A stretch of DNA of 64,000 nt from Methylobacter sp. (GTDB lineage Bacteria; Pseudomonadota; Gammaproteobacteria; Methylococcales; Methylomonadaceae): the NCBI GenBank assembly GCA_028716975.1, contig JAQUOU010000001.1, forward strand, positions 62,001-126,000, in the 5' to 3' direction. Below are positions 52,794-61,815 of this stretch, piece after piece (position 1 is the stretch's first letter; every line of letters starts with the position of its first letter). The notes beneath the pieces are model-generated. The model ran no database searches and had not been told where the DNA came from. It saw only the letters and a program-made list of their open reading frames with translations. A program made the position numbers and the translations under genes.

Positions 52794-54267
52794 ATCTACC
52801 AGCGTTCTGCAAAGGCAGGCAGACTGGCTCGCTAATTACAAGCCAGGGCTTCGTGTTACCGAACAAGGCACAGTGGTTTCCGTCGGTGACGGCATTACCT
52901 GGATCAAGGGCCTGCCTTCGGCCGCCATCGAAGATATACTGATTTTTGCCGATGGCAGCCGCGGCATGGTGTTTGACCTTAACCGCGATAGAATCGGCGC
53001 TATTTTATTGTATGAAACCGAAGCGCTGACGTCAGGCACGACAGTTTTTCTGTCCCGGCACTCACTCAGCATACCGGTAGCTGAGGACTTTTTAGGCCGG
53101 ATTATCGACCCATTAGGAATGCCATTGGATGGCCTGCCGCCGCCAGCCCATGCAGGACGGGAAAACCTGGAAAAAGCATCACCGGCAATTATCGCGCGGG
53201 ATTTTGTTCATAAACCTTTATATACCGGCATTAAAATTATCGACACACTGATTCCGATAGGTAAAGGCCAGCGGCAATTGATAATCGGCGATGAAGGACT
53301 GGGCAGAACATCAATCGCTATCGATACCGTCATTAATCAAAAAGACCAGGATGTGCTCTGCATCTATGTCATGATCGGCCAGAAGCGTTCCTCCGTTGTC
53401 AGCACCATAGAAACCCTGAGATCTTATCAAGCGCTGGACTACACCGTCTGTGTCGTCGCCGAAGCCAGCGCTTTGCCCGGTTTACAGTATATCGCTCCGT
53501 TTGCAGGCTGTGCGCTGGCGGAATACTGGATGGCGCGAGGACGTGATACGCTGATTATTTACGACGACCTGTCCACCCATGCCAGAACCTATCGGGAACT
53601 GTCCCTGCTGCTGCGCAGGCCACCGGGGCGAGAAGCTTATCCCGGCGACATCTTCTTTGTCCATTCACGTCTTTTGGAGCGCTCAACCTGCCTGAATGCC
53701 GAAAACGGCGGCGGCAGCCTGACAGCATTGCCCATAGTCGAAACCAAACAAGGTGAAATTGCGGCCTATATTCCAACTAACCTGATCTCCATTACCGACG
53801 GGCAAATCTACTTGAATAATGAGCTATTTGTTTCAGGATTCCGTCCGGCTATCGATATCACCAAATCAGTATCCAGGATAGGCGGTAAAGCCCAGCATCC
53901 GGGCATTAGCACTCAATCAGGACAAATGAAACTGGAATATCTACAGTTTTTGGAGCTGGAGATGTTTACCCGCTTCGGCCAGCGCCTTGAAGCCTCTATG
54001 GAGGAGCGGATTAAAAGAGGCCGGCTGTTACGGGAAATACTGAAGCAGGATCGCCTCTCTCCGCTGAGTTGCTGTTTTCAATTGGCCTGGCTGATTGCCT
54101 TTAATGACGGTTTTTTTAATGCGGCAGAGCCTAAGGAAATAGGTAAAGTTCTGGCAAAAATCGAACAAGGCACTGCAACCACGACACTCACGCTGGACAG
54201 CAGCCATGAACAATGGCGACAAGCGATCCAGGACTGGCTGAACCTTGACGCCAAGCAGCCGTCATGA
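52780..54267 (+). CDS. atpA: N-type ATPase F1 subunit alpha with degenerate P-loop
   Basis: A 495-residue alpha subunit starting [20 protein letters not shown]; the ATG lies inside the end of atpF. The nucleotide site, GDRQTGKT in ordinary alpha subunits, reads [18 protein letters not shown], with Arg175 for the Walker Lys and the Gln and Thr also changed. Other motifs are kept: [35 protein letters not shown] and [16 protein letters not shown], with the arginine finger. Noncatalytic nucleotide binding is therefore doubtful. The gene is followed by atpG with an ATGA overlap. Confidence 0.94.
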   Translation: MKPNKSTSVLQRQADWLANYKPGLRVTEQGTVVSVGDGITWIKGLPSAAIEDILIFADGSRGMVFDLNRDRIGAILLYETEALTSGTTVFLSRHSLSIPVAEDFLGRIIDPLGMPLDGLPPPAHAGRENLEKASPAIIARDFVHKPLYTGIKIIDTLIPIGKGQRQLIIGDEGLGRTSIAIDTVINQKDQDVLCIYVMIGQKRSSVVSTIETLRSYQALDYTVCVVAEASALPGLQYIAPFAGCALAEYWMARGRDTLIIYDDLSTHARTYRELSLLLRRPPGREAYPGDIFFVHSRLLERSTCLNAENGGGSLTALPIVETKQGEIAAYIPTNLISITDGQIYLNNELFVSGFRPAIDITKSVSRIGGKAQHPGISTQSGQMKLEYLQFLELEMFTRFGQRLEASMEERIKRGRLLREILKQDRLSPLSCCFQLAWLIAFNDGFFNAAEPKEIGKVLAKIEQGTATTTLTLDSSHEQWRQAIQDWLNLDAKQPS

Positions 54268-55085
54268 GCCAAAGCCGCGAACTGCAACTGCATATCACTC
54301 AAATGGAGGAGATACGCGTCATTTTAAACTCAATGAAAAACCTGGCTTTACTGGAAATTCATAAGCTGGCCCGTTTTCAAAACATGCAGGGTCAGGTTGT
54401 GACTAATATTGAAAATGCGGCGATTGATTTCCTGGCTTTTTACCCTTGCTTGCCCCCGGCAGAGAATAACGCCAAGCATATTTGCATTTTAATGGGGGCT
54501 GAGCGCGGTTTTTGCGGTGATTTCAATGAAAGCCTGATTAATGCCATTGCGCCAGAAACTTATTCAGGCATCATTGCAATTGGCAGCAGGCTTTATAACA
54601 AGCTGGCTGGTAACCTCTCCAATTTAATGTTCTCAATCGAAGGGGCCAATGTCGCTGAAGAAGTACCCGCCATCCTTAACCGTCTGATCGATAACATTAA
54701 CTCATTGGAGACAACAGATAGTTTGTTGATCTTGACTATCGTTTATCATGACAACGCCGCCAGCCGGATTACTCAAAAACAGGTGCTTCCTCCCTTCCCT
54801 GAGCAAAATAAGGAAAGGCCCAATTATAAACATCCGCCCCTGCTCAATCTTGATCCGGCTGATTTCTTTTCTGATCTGGTCGATCATTACTTATTCGCTG
54901 TACTGCATGAAATCTTTTATAACTCCCTGATATCGGAAAATCATCGGCGTTTGCAGCACCTGGAAGGAGCGGTAAAGCATCTGGATGATGAAACGGTAAC
55001 TCTGCGCCGAAAATCGCAGGTCTATCGCCAGGAAGAGATTACCGAGGAAATTGAGGTCATTCTATTGAACGCAGAGAACTTTTAA
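54264..55085 (+). CDS. atpG: N-type ATPase F1 subunit gamma
   Basis: A 273-residue gamma subunit, the rotating shaft. The N-terminal helix [20 protein letters not shown] and C-terminal helix [20 protein letters not shown] are the usual coiled pair; [16 protein letters not shown] is the conserved region. It is the last gene of the downstream half-operon. Nothing like atpR or delta follows it. Confidence 0.93.
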   Translation: MSQSRELQLHITQMEEIRVILNSMKNLALLEIHKLARFQNMQGQVVTNIENAAIDFLAFYPCLPPAENNAKHICILMGAERGFCGDFNESLINAIAPETYSGIIAIGSRLYNKLAGNLSNLMFSIEGANVAEEVPAILNRLIDNINSLETTDSLLILTIVYHDNAASRITQKQVLPPFPEQNKERPNYKHPPLLNLDPADFFSDLVDHYLFAVLHEIFYNSLISENHRRLQHLEGAVKHLDDETVTLRRKSQVYRQEEITEEIEVILLNAENF

Positions 55086-55170
55086 AGGGTGCTTCTTGCA
55101 AAATTTTATAGCAGTAAGCGGGCAAATTATAAAATAAATAAACGGCTGAAGCCGGCTTATGGAAAAAGAC

Positions 55171-55551
55171 TTACCGACTCCACATGGCGATCAATTTTCG
55201 GCATTCGGCTGTCCATTTACACTCTGTATCTTTACAGAGTATGGGGTATTCAAACCGGAAGCAAGGGCTATGATGGCAAGCAATCTGAATCGCATGTATA
55301 AGCTCTATCTCGGAGTTTATGCGGGCCGGATGTGAGACGCCAATAGCTTCTGCCAACTCTTGCAGACTTAAAATTGTTAGTCCCCCATCTTCCTCCCAAT
55401 TTGAAATATAATATGACACCAGCCATTCGGAAAATTCTTTTTCAGCTTCCAGCCAATCGTCCAGTTCATGGCCGGGTTTCATTCCCCTTGCTTCCGCTTT
55501 GTAATAAGCAGCTTCTGAAATCCACTGACGACGGGTTATACTTTCCAGCAC
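55171..55551 (-). CDS. DUF2934 protein with C-terminal Cys cluster
   Basis: A 126-residue protein. The N-terminal ~40 residues (WISEAAYYKAEARGMKPGHE, then LDDWLEAEKEFSEWL) form a DUF2934 domain. The middle resembles a small helical domain (LSLQELAEAIGVSHPARINS). The C-terminal part has five Cys (ACHHSPCFRFEYPILCKDTE, CKWTAECRKL), a possible zinc or iron-sulfur site. The function is unknown. It stands between, and opposite to, the N-ATPase and hydrogenase operons. Confidence 0.75.
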   Translation of the reverse strand: MLESITRRQWISEAAYYKAEARGMKPGHELDDWLEAEKEFSEWLVSYYISNWEEDGGLTILSLQELAEAIGVSHPARINSEIELIHAIQIACHHSPCFRFEYPILCKDTECKWTAECRKLIAMWSR

Positions 55552-55718
55552 ATATTTTTCCTTTGTTGAGGATTGTTGTTTGTAGGAATAGCTAACCCCT
55601 ATAAAATAAATTAATCCCTTGCAATTATACGAATGACCTTTGATTACTTGAGTTCAAAAATAAATATTAAGACTCCGTTTAACACTGAAAGACTCTAAAA
55701 TTTAGGGGAATAGACAAA

Positions 55719-57506
55719 ATGAAACAATTTATTCAGGATCTCTCGGAAAAAAATCACCATCAGGCAACTCGACTGCTGCAAATTCTAAGGGCGATTCAGT
55801 CCCGCTATCATTATGTACCAGCAGATGCAATAGAACAGTTAGCCGGCTTGTTAAACAAGCCCCGTACCCAAATTATCAGCGTCGTTGAATTTTACAGCTT
55901 TTTTCATTTACAACCTAAAGGACAATTTGAAATCCTGATCAGCGATTCCATTACGGATCATATGCTGGGCAAGATAAATTTAACCTCCTATCTGGCCAGG
56001 CAACTGAAAGTTGCGGTCGGTGAAGTGCGCGAAGACGGGATAGTCAGCCTGGATAATACCTCGTGCACCGGTATGTGTGATCAAGGCCCTGCCGGATTGG
56101 TTAACGGCTACGCCTTGACTCGGCTGGATCGCGCCAGGATTGATGTCATCACTGACTTGATTAATCAACAAAAACCCCTTGCCGCATGGCCTGTCGAATT
56201 ATTTCATATTGAAGATAATATCCATAAGCCCGGCCTGTTATTGAAACAACAGATTAATCAGGGTGCAGCACTGAATGTGGCGTTTAAAAGAGGACTGAAA
56301 GAAACGCTGGCGGAGATTGATAAATCCGGCTTGCGGGGACGGGGCGGAGCCGGGTTTAAAACAGCGATGAAATGGCAATTCTGCTCGGAAGAAGCACAGA
56401 GCGAGCGCTATGTGGTGTGTAATGCCGATGAAGGCGAGCCGGGCACTTTTAAAGACCGCGTGTTGTTAAATTCATTCGCGCACCAGGTTTTTGAAGGCAT
56501 GACCCTGTGCGCCGCGATTATTGGCGCGCAAAAAGGTTTTCTGTATTTGCGCGGCGAGTATCTCTATCTTTACGATCAGCTGCAATGCATTTTAGATGAA
56601 CGCCGAAAAGCCGGTCTGCTGGGTATTGATATTCTTGGGCAAGGGCTGAATTTTGATATTGAAATCTGTATGGGAGCGGGCGCTTATATTTGTGGTGAAG
56701 AGTCCGCGTTAATCGAATCCCTTGAAGGCAAACCCGGCATTCCCAGAAACCGTCCTCCTTATCCTGTTACTCAGGGCTATTTGGGGAAACCTACGGTCGT
56801 TAATAATGTGGAAACGTTTCTGGCGGCGGCAGCCATTGCTGTAAACGGCGGCGACTGGTTTGCAAGCGTGGGTACGGCTAAATCAAAAGGCACTAAAATT
56901 CTCAGCATCAGCGGCGATTGCGCCCGCCCCGGCATTTACGAATATCCGTTCGGCACAACCATTGAGACTGTTTTAATGGATTGCGGAGCAGCTAATGTAA
57001 TGGGAGTCCAGGTGGGCGGGCCTTCGGGAACATTTATTTCCAATCAGGAGTTCGATCGAAAGCTGGCTTTTGAAGATTTAGCCACCGGCGGATCATTTAT
57101 TATCTTTGACGAAAGCCGTAATATTCTCGATATGGTCAATAACTTCACGCACTTTTTCGCCCATGAAAGCTGCGGTTTCTGTACCCCATGCCGGGTTGGA
57201 ACGTCCTTATTAAAGAAGCAGTTTGATAAAATTGTTGAGGGACACGGTTCAGCTGGCGATGTTGCGGCGCTTGAAGAATTGTGCCAGGTAATTAAAGGCT
57301 ACAGTCATTGCGGCTTGGGACAAACGGCCGCAAATCCGGTGTTAACTACGTTAGAGCGTTATCCTGAGCTGTATCAGGACAAATTGAAGAAAATCAGTTA
57401 TGAACCCGGATTTGACCTGGATGGCGCGCTGGAAATAGCGCGGCGCATGGCGAACCGCACTGATGCGGGCGCGCATTTAACGCAAGTTGGAGAAGATCAT
57501 GAGTAA
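55719..57506 (+). CDS. hoxF: NAD-reducing hydrogenase diaphorase subunit HoxF
   Basis: A 595-residue NuoE-NuoF type fusion. Residues ~1-170 are NuoE-like, but of the four usual [2Fe-2S] cysteines only the pair in SCTGMCDQGPAGLVNG is visible. Residues ~180-595 are NuoF-like: GRGGAGFKTAMKWQFC binds NADH, ADEGEPGTFKDR and GAGAYICGEESALIESLEG bind FMN, and SCGFCTPCRVGTSLLKK with a later Cys holds a [4Fe-4S] cluster. It passes electrons between HoxU and NAD. A ribosome binding site (AGGGGA) precedes the ATG. Confidence 0.96.
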   Translation: MKQFIQDLSEKNHHQATRLLQILRAIQSRYHYVPADAIEQLAGLLNKPRTQIISVVEFYSFFHLQPKGQFEILISDSITDHMLGKINLTSYLARQLKVAVGEVREDGIVSLDNTSCTGMCDQGPAGLVNGYALTRLDRARIDVITDLINQQKPLAAWPVELFHIEDNIHKPGLLLKQQINQGAALNVAFKRGLKETLAEIDKSGLRGRGGAGFKTAMKWQFCSEEAQSERYVVCNADEGEPGTFKDRVLLNSFAHQVFEGMTLCAAIIGAQKGFLYLRGEYLYLYDQLQCILDERRKAGLLGIDILGQGLNFDIEICMGAGAYICGEESALIESLEGKPGIPRNRPPYPVTQGYLGKPTVVNNVETFLAAAAIAVNGGDWFASVGTAKSKGTKILSISGDCARPGIYEYPFGTTIETVLMDCGAANVMGVQVGGPSGTFISNQEFDRKLAFEDLATGGSFIIFDESRNILDMVNNFTHFFAHESCGFCTPCRVGTSLLKKQFDKIVEGHGSAGDVAALEELCQVIKGYSHCGLGQTAANPVLTTLERYPELYQDKLKKISYEPGFDLDGALEIARRMANRTDAGAHLTQVGEDHE

Positions 57507-58215
57507 AACAATTACCATCGACAGCAAAATGATCCCCTTCCAGGAAGGGCAAACCATTATGGAAGCCGCGACCGCCGCAGGCGTCTATATTCCGCATTTA
57601 TGCCATCATCCGGAATTCACGCCGCACGGCAGCTGCAAGCTGTGCACGGTAAATGTGAATGGCCGGGGCTGCACTGCCTGCACATACCCCGCCATTGACG
57701 GACAGGAAATACTCAATGAAACTAAGGAACTGAATGACGACCGGCGCAAAATCACGCAAATGCTGTTCGTGGAAGGCAATCATTTATGCCCGGGCTGCGA
57801 AAAAAGCGGCAATTGCCAATTGCAGGCCGTCGGTTATTATCTAAATATGCTCGACAATCATTTTGCGCATTTTTTCGCCAGGCGGGATCTGGATGCCTCT
57901 CATCCCGATGTCTTGATTGACCGAAACCGCTGCATCTTTTGCACGCTGTGCGTACGCGCAAGCCGGGAAAAAGACGGTAAAGACGTATTTGCCATCAGTG
58001 GCCGCGGCATCAACAAGCAATTGGTCTTCAATTCTGAAAGCGGTCAATTGAAGGATACCGGTCTGGGCGTTAACGATCAGGCCGCGCACATCTGTCCAAC
58101 CGGGGCCATTTTAATCAAACGCACCGGTTTTACCGTGCCTATTGGCGAGCGCCGGTTTGATCACAATGACATCGCTGAAACCGGTTTAGAACAGGAGCAC
58201 AGCGATCATGGCTAA
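57499..58215 (+). CDS. hoxU: NAD-reducing hydrogenase diaphorase subunit HoxU
   Basis: A 238-residue NuoG-N-terminal-like iron-sulfur protein. The [2Fe-2S] ligands are in HLCHHPEFTPHGSCKLC and GRGCTAC. The His/Cys-ligated cluster is in GNHLCPGCEKSGNCQLQ. A further [4Fe-4S] site is in RNRCIFCTLCVRASREKDG with a later CPTGAI. It starts MSKTITID inside the last codons of hoxF and overlaps hoxY, so translation is coupled. Confidence 0.95.
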   Translation: MSKTITIDSKMIPFQEGQTIMEAATAAGVYIPHLCHHPEFTPHGSCKLCTVNVNGRGCTACTYPAIDGQEILNETKELNDDRRKITQMLFVEGNHLCPGCEKSGNCQLQAVGYYLNMLDNHFAHFFARRDLDASHPDVLIDRNRCIFCTLCVRASREKDGKDVFAISGRGINKQLVFNSESGQLKDTGLGVNDQAAHICPTGAILIKRTGFTVPIGERRFDHNDIAETGLEQEHSDHG

Positions 58216-58747
58216 TAAAACTAGAGTAGCAACTGTTTCACTGGCCGGCTGTTTCGGCTGCCACATGTCCCTGCTCGATATCGATGAACGTATGTTGCAG
58301 TTGGCGGAGCTCATTGAATTTGACCGGTCGCCGCTTACCGATATAGAGCACTGCACAAACTGCGACATAGGCCTGATTGAAGGAGGTGTGTGTAATTCGG
58401 AAAACGTGCATGTGTTGCGGGAGTTTCGTAAAAACTGCAAAATTCTCGTGGCTGTCGGCGCCTGCGCCATTAATGGCGGTCTACCTTCGTTAAGAAACTT
58501 TATCCCCCTGGAAGAATGTCTGGCGGAAGCCTATCTCGATGGCATCGGCGTCGAAAACCCGCAGATTCCCAGCGATCCCGAATTGCCGTTGCTATTGAAT
58601 AAGGTGTATCCGATTCATGAAGTCGTCAAAATAGATTATTTTTTGCCGGGTTGCCCGCCTTCAGCCGATGTATTCTGGAAATTCCTGACCGACCTGCTCG
58701 ATGGACGCGAGCCGTCGCTGCCTTATGAGCTGGTGCATTATGATTGA
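58208..58747 (+). CDS. hoxY: NAD-reducing hydrogenase small subunit HoxY
   Basis: A 179-residue [NiFe] small subunit of the bidirectional class, with one proximal [4Fe-4S] cluster: SLAGCFGCHMSLLDIDERML, ILVAVGACAINGGLPSLRNF and YFLPGCPPSADVFWKF. It has no Tat signal and is cytoplasmic. It should pair with HoxH, whose gene normally follows at once; here a toxin-antitoxin pair separates them by about 620 bases. Confidence 0.95.
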   Translation: MANKTRVATVSLAGCFGCHMSLLDIDERMLQLAELIEFDRSPLTDIEHCTNCDIGLIEGGVCNSENVHVLREFRKNCKILVAVGACAINGGLPSLRNFIPLEECLAEAYLDGIGVENPQIPSDPELPLLLNKVYPIHEVVKIDYFLPGCPPSADVFWKFLTDLLDGREPSLPYELVHYD

Positions 58748-58765
58748 GTTGAAAAGGGAGAAAAT

Positions 58766-58990
58766 ATGAAAACAAAAGAACTGATCGCAGAAGCTGTATC
58801 TTTACCCGTCGAAGAAAGAGCTTTGCTTGTGGACTCTTTGCTGAGAAGCTTGAATGCGCCTGAATCCGGTATTGATAAGAAATGGGCCGCAATTGCAAAT
58901 GATCGCCTTCAACAATTAAAAGCCGGTGAGGTGACGGCACAACCGGCGGATGAGGTTTTTAAAAAAATAACCGCTAGATTTCAGCAATGA
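58766..58990 (+). CDS. addiction-module antitoxin (PF09720-type)
   Basis: A 74-residue protein: MKTKELIAEAVSLPVEERAL, LVDSLLRSLNAPESGIDKKW and EVTAQPADEVFKKITARF. This is the usual short antitoxin of the addiction-module family paired with RelE/ParE toxins. It overlaps the toxin start (ATGA). A ribosome binding site (AAAGGGAG) precedes the ATG. It lies inside the hox operon, between hoxY and hoxH. Confidence 0.88.
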   Translation: MKTKELIAEAVSLPVEERALLVDSLLRSLNAPESGIDKKWAAIANDRLQQLKAGEVTAQPADEVFKKITARFQQ

Positions 58991-59277
58991 ATATTTTGTT
59001 TCATCCTGATGCGGAATTAGAATTCAATAAAGCCATCGATTATTACGAAGCAATAGAAAATGGATTGGGTTATGATTTTTCGCTAGAAATTGTTTCTACC
59101 ATCGCTAGAATTGTTGATTTTCCAAAAGCTTGGCTTATCCTTGAAGGAGAGATTAGAAGAGCCTTAGTAAGGCGGTTTCCGTATGGCATTTAATATGCCG
59201 AAGATCAAGACACTATTACTATTGTTGCAGTTATGCACCTTCACAGAGATCCCCGATATTGGAAGCATAGAACATAG
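58987..59277 (+). pseudogene. RelE/ParE-type toxin with in-frame stop codon
   Basis: The gene reads MNILFHPDAELEFNKAIDYY to RALVRRFPYGI and then hits TAA at 59191-59193. The frame continues without shift: YAEDQDTITIVAVMHLHRDP, RYWKHRT, stop at 59277. This is the complete C-terminus of a RelE/ParE toxin, so one nonsense mutation (probably TTA to TAA) has removed the last ~30 residues, including the HRDPRYW catalytic region. The toxin is probably inactive. Confidence 0.88.
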
Positions 59278-59372
59278 CGCAGGTTAAGTTAGCGATAGCG
59301 TAACCCAACATTCCCGCTTCGATGCGTCGGGGTTCGAACCTCGTCCCAACCCTGCAAAATAGGAGAATAAGC

Positions 59373-60872
59373 ATGTATGAACATTTAGAAACAGCTGAAA
59401 ACAGGGAAAACCTGAAACGGGTTGTTGTGGATCCTGTCTCGCGCGTTGAAGGACACGGCAAGGTCACGTTACTGCTGGATGAAAATAATAAGGTCCGGCA
59501 AGCCCGGCTGCATATCGTTGAGTTTCGCGGCTTTGAGCGTTTTATTCAGGGCCGGCCTTACTGGGAATTACCGGTATTAGTCCAGCGTTTATGTGGCATT
59601 TGTCCCGTGAGTCATCATTTAGCCGCTGCTAAAGCCATAGACCAGTTGGTCGGCGTTGACCCTGAAAACCTGCCGGTATCAGCCGATAAATTAAGACGGC
59701 TGCTGCATTTTGGGCAAGTGCTGCAATCTCACGCCCTGCATTTCTTTCATTTATCCAGCCCTGATTTATTGTTTGGTTTTGAAAGCGATATAGCCAAGCG
59801 TTCGATTATTGCCGTCCTGGGCGAATATCCCGATATTGGCTTGCAGGGCGTTAAGCTGCGCAAATACGGACAGGAAGTGATTCGTATGATTTCCGGTAAA
59901 CGCGTGCATGGCACGGGCGCGATTGCCGGCGGCATGAATAAGGCGCTGACCAAGGCCGAACGTGATTATTTACTGGAAGACATCGACCAGATAATAACCT
60001 GGTCTGAAGGTTCGGTTGCGCTCATAAAAAAAGTGCATTGCTCCAACCTGCCCTATTACGACGATTTCGCCACCATACGCTCCAATTACTTGGGATTAAT
60101 CAAGCCTGATGGCGGACTGGAACTTTATCATGGCGGCCTGCGCGCCAAAAAAGATAACGGCGAAATAATTATGGATCACATCGATTATTGCCAATATAAC
60201 GATTATATCCATGAAGAAGTCCGGTCATGGACGTACATGAAATTTCCTTACCTGTTATCCCTGGGACAGGAAAACGGCTGGTATCGCGTCGGGCCGCTGG
60301 CGCGGGTAAATAACTGCGACTACATCGATACACCGTTAGCGGAAGCGGCGCGAGTAGAATTTAAAGCGCACAGCGAGGAAACCATGATCCATAGCACGCT
60401 GGCATTTCATTGGGCGCGCCTGATCGAGGCCCTGCACTGCGCCGAAAGTATTAAAGAGTTGCTTCATGATCCCGACATTCTGGGGCATGATTTAGTGGCC
60501 CAGGGCGACAAGCGTTATGAAGGCGTCGGCGTGATTGAAGCGCCGCGCGGCACCTTATTCCATCATTATCAAGTCGATGAAAACGACATCGTCACCAAAG
60601 CCAATTTAATCGTCTCGACCACCAGCAATAACATGGCGATGAATGAATCAGTGCGGCAAGTGGCGGCGGAGTATCTATCGGGCCGGGAATTGACCGAACC
60701 GTTATTGAATAACCTGGAGGTGGCGATTCGCGCTTATGATCCGTGTTTATCCTGTGCGACCCATGCCGTAGGAAAAATGCCGTTGCAACTTGAACTCATT
60801 GATGCGGAAGGCAAACTGGTTGACAAGCTGGTTAAGCACAGTGACGGTCAAATCGAGCGGCTTGATGGTTAA
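59373..60872 (+). CDS. hoxH: NAD-reducing hydrogenase large subunit HoxH
   Basis: The 499-residue [NiFe] active-site subunit. It starts MYEHLETAENRENLKRVVVD with AGGAGA upstream; a longer upstream frame is not supported. The first NiFe motif is RLCGICPVSHHLAAAKAI and the second is DPCLSCATH near the C-terminus. The cleavable tail AVGKMPLQLELIDAEGKLVD follows, indicating that the protein is made as a precursor processed by HoxW. It catalyses reversible hydrogen oxidation in the cytoplasm. Confidence 0.96.
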   Translation: MYEHLETAENRENLKRVVVDPVSRVEGHGKVTLLLDENNKVRQARLHIVEFRGFERFIQGRPYWELPVLVQRLCGICPVSHHLAAAKAIDQLVGVDPENLPVSADKLRRLLHFGQVLQSHALHFFHLSSPDLLFGFESDIAKRSIIAVLGEYPDIGLQGVKLRKYGQEVIRMISGKRVHGTGAIAGGMNKALTKAERDYLLEDIDQIITWSEGSVALIKKVHCSNLPYYDDFATIRSNYLGLIKPDGGLELYHGGLRAKKDNGEIIMDHIDYCQYNDYIHEEVRSWTYMKFPYLLSLGQENGWYRVGPLARVNNCDYIDTPLAEAARVEFKAHSEETMIHSTLAFHWARLIEALHCAESIKELLHDPDILGHDLVAQGDKRYEGVGVIEAPRGTLFHHYQVDENDIVTKANLIVSTTSNNMAMNESVRQVAAEYLSGRELTEPLLNNLEVAIRAYDPCLSCATHAVGKMPLQLELIDAEGKLVDKLVKHSDGQIERLDG

Positions 60873-61350
60873 ACCGGTTTTACTGTTCGGCTATGGCAAC
60901 CTCAGCCGCGGCGATGACGCGCTGGGGCCGTTATTACTGGAATTTCTCGAGGACACAGTAAATCCGGACAAAATTGAAATACTGACTGATTTCCAGTTGC
61001 AGATAGAACACGCGCTGGATCTGGAAAATAGGGAACTGGTTTTATTTATCGATGCGTCTGTCTCGTGTGCCGGCGCTTTCGATTTTGCTCTGCTTGAGCC
61101 CGCCAGGGATAAAAGCTACACCACGCATGCCATGAGCCCGGCAGCCGTTTTGGATGTGTATCAATCCATAAAAAAACAAACGCCGCCGCCGTGTTTTTTA
61201 CTGAGCATCAAAGGGGAAAAGTTCGAACTGGGCGAAGGCTTAAGCGCCAATGCTCAACAGCATTTAGCGCAGGCATGCCGGTTTACCGGGAACCTGTTAA
61301 ACACTCCTGACAGTTCGGCGTGGAGGCGGCAGGCAAAGTCACTGCTATAA
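60865..61350 (+). CDS. hoxW: hydrogenase maturation endopeptidase HoxW
   Basis: A 161-residue HybD/HoxW-type protease. The start MVKPVLLFGYGNLSRGDDAL overlaps the hoxH stop and carries the nickel-sensing Glu/Asp region; VLFIDASVSCAGAFDFALLE and HAMSPAAVL have the other metal-binding positions. It removes the C-terminal peptide of HoxH after nickel insertion. It is the last gene of the hox operon here. Confidence 0.93.
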   Translation: MVKPVLLFGYGNLSRGDDALGPLLLEFLEDTVNPDKIEILTDFQLQIEHALDLENRELVLFIDASVSCAGAFDFALLEPARDKSYTTHAMSPAAVLDVYQSIKKQTPPPCFLLSIKGEKFELGEGLSANAQQHLAQACRFTGNLLNTPDSSAWRRQAKSLL

Positions 61351-61600
61351 AGCTTTTCAGTTGATAACCGGCTGCAGCCCAATAATAAATTACTGAACCA
61401 AGCCCTAGAGATGCGCAAAGAAAAAGACGAAAACCTGGAGATGCTGAGGGGCGCCGGGGGGATTTACCGGGGGCGCTCTTCGGAGCAAGCGTTGACCATC
61501 GAAACGCTGAGATCCGGAGCGGAGTTTCATCTCAAGCCGGGTATGGAACATTGCCTGATACTCATCAAAAACCTGCTTGTAATCGAGCGTTCCAGTGATC
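61351..61600. other. intergenic region after hoxW
   Basis: The 250 bases hold open frames on both strands (forward 68 codons starting MRKEKDENLEMLRGAGGIYR; reverse ending LQVFVFFFAHL), but neither shows a family I recognise. The forward frame runs into the MITE-like element at 61601. Confidence 0.35.
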
Positions 61601-61768
61601 CTAAAAACCGCAGTTGAGCATACCAAAATTCCGTTCGCCCTGAGCTTGTCGAAGGGTAGGCGGAATTTTGGTATGCTCCCCCAATGGGTGAGCATGTGAA
61701 AAAGCCGTTCATGCTTCGACAGGCTCAGCACGAACGGCTTTTTCACACGCTCCAACTGCGGTTTTTAG
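61601..61768. mobile_element. MITE-like element with perfect 16-base terminal inverted repeats
   Basis: CTAAAAACCGCAGTTG (61601-61616) and CAACTGCGGTTTTTAG (61753-61768) are exact complements. The 168-base element contains a repeated CCAAAATTCCG / CGGAATTTTGG pair and the core palindrome (GCCGTTCATGCTTCGACAGG). It matches the diverged copy at 32697-32829. No frame is encoded. Confidence 0.85.
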
Positions 61769-61815
61769 ATTGATCCAAAAGACCTCATCTTCATTTACGA
61801 ACCGGACGAAAACTG

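Noticed and set aside
59320-59362. GGTTCGAACC-type sequence upstream of hoxH that looks like a tRNA T-arm.
   Set aside because: No acceptor, D or anticodon stem can be built around it, and the ribosome binding site of hoxH follows directly.
61405-61755. 116-codon reverse frame after hoxW.
   Set aside because: Its N-terminal half is translated MITE-like sequence and the rest has no recognisable domain.
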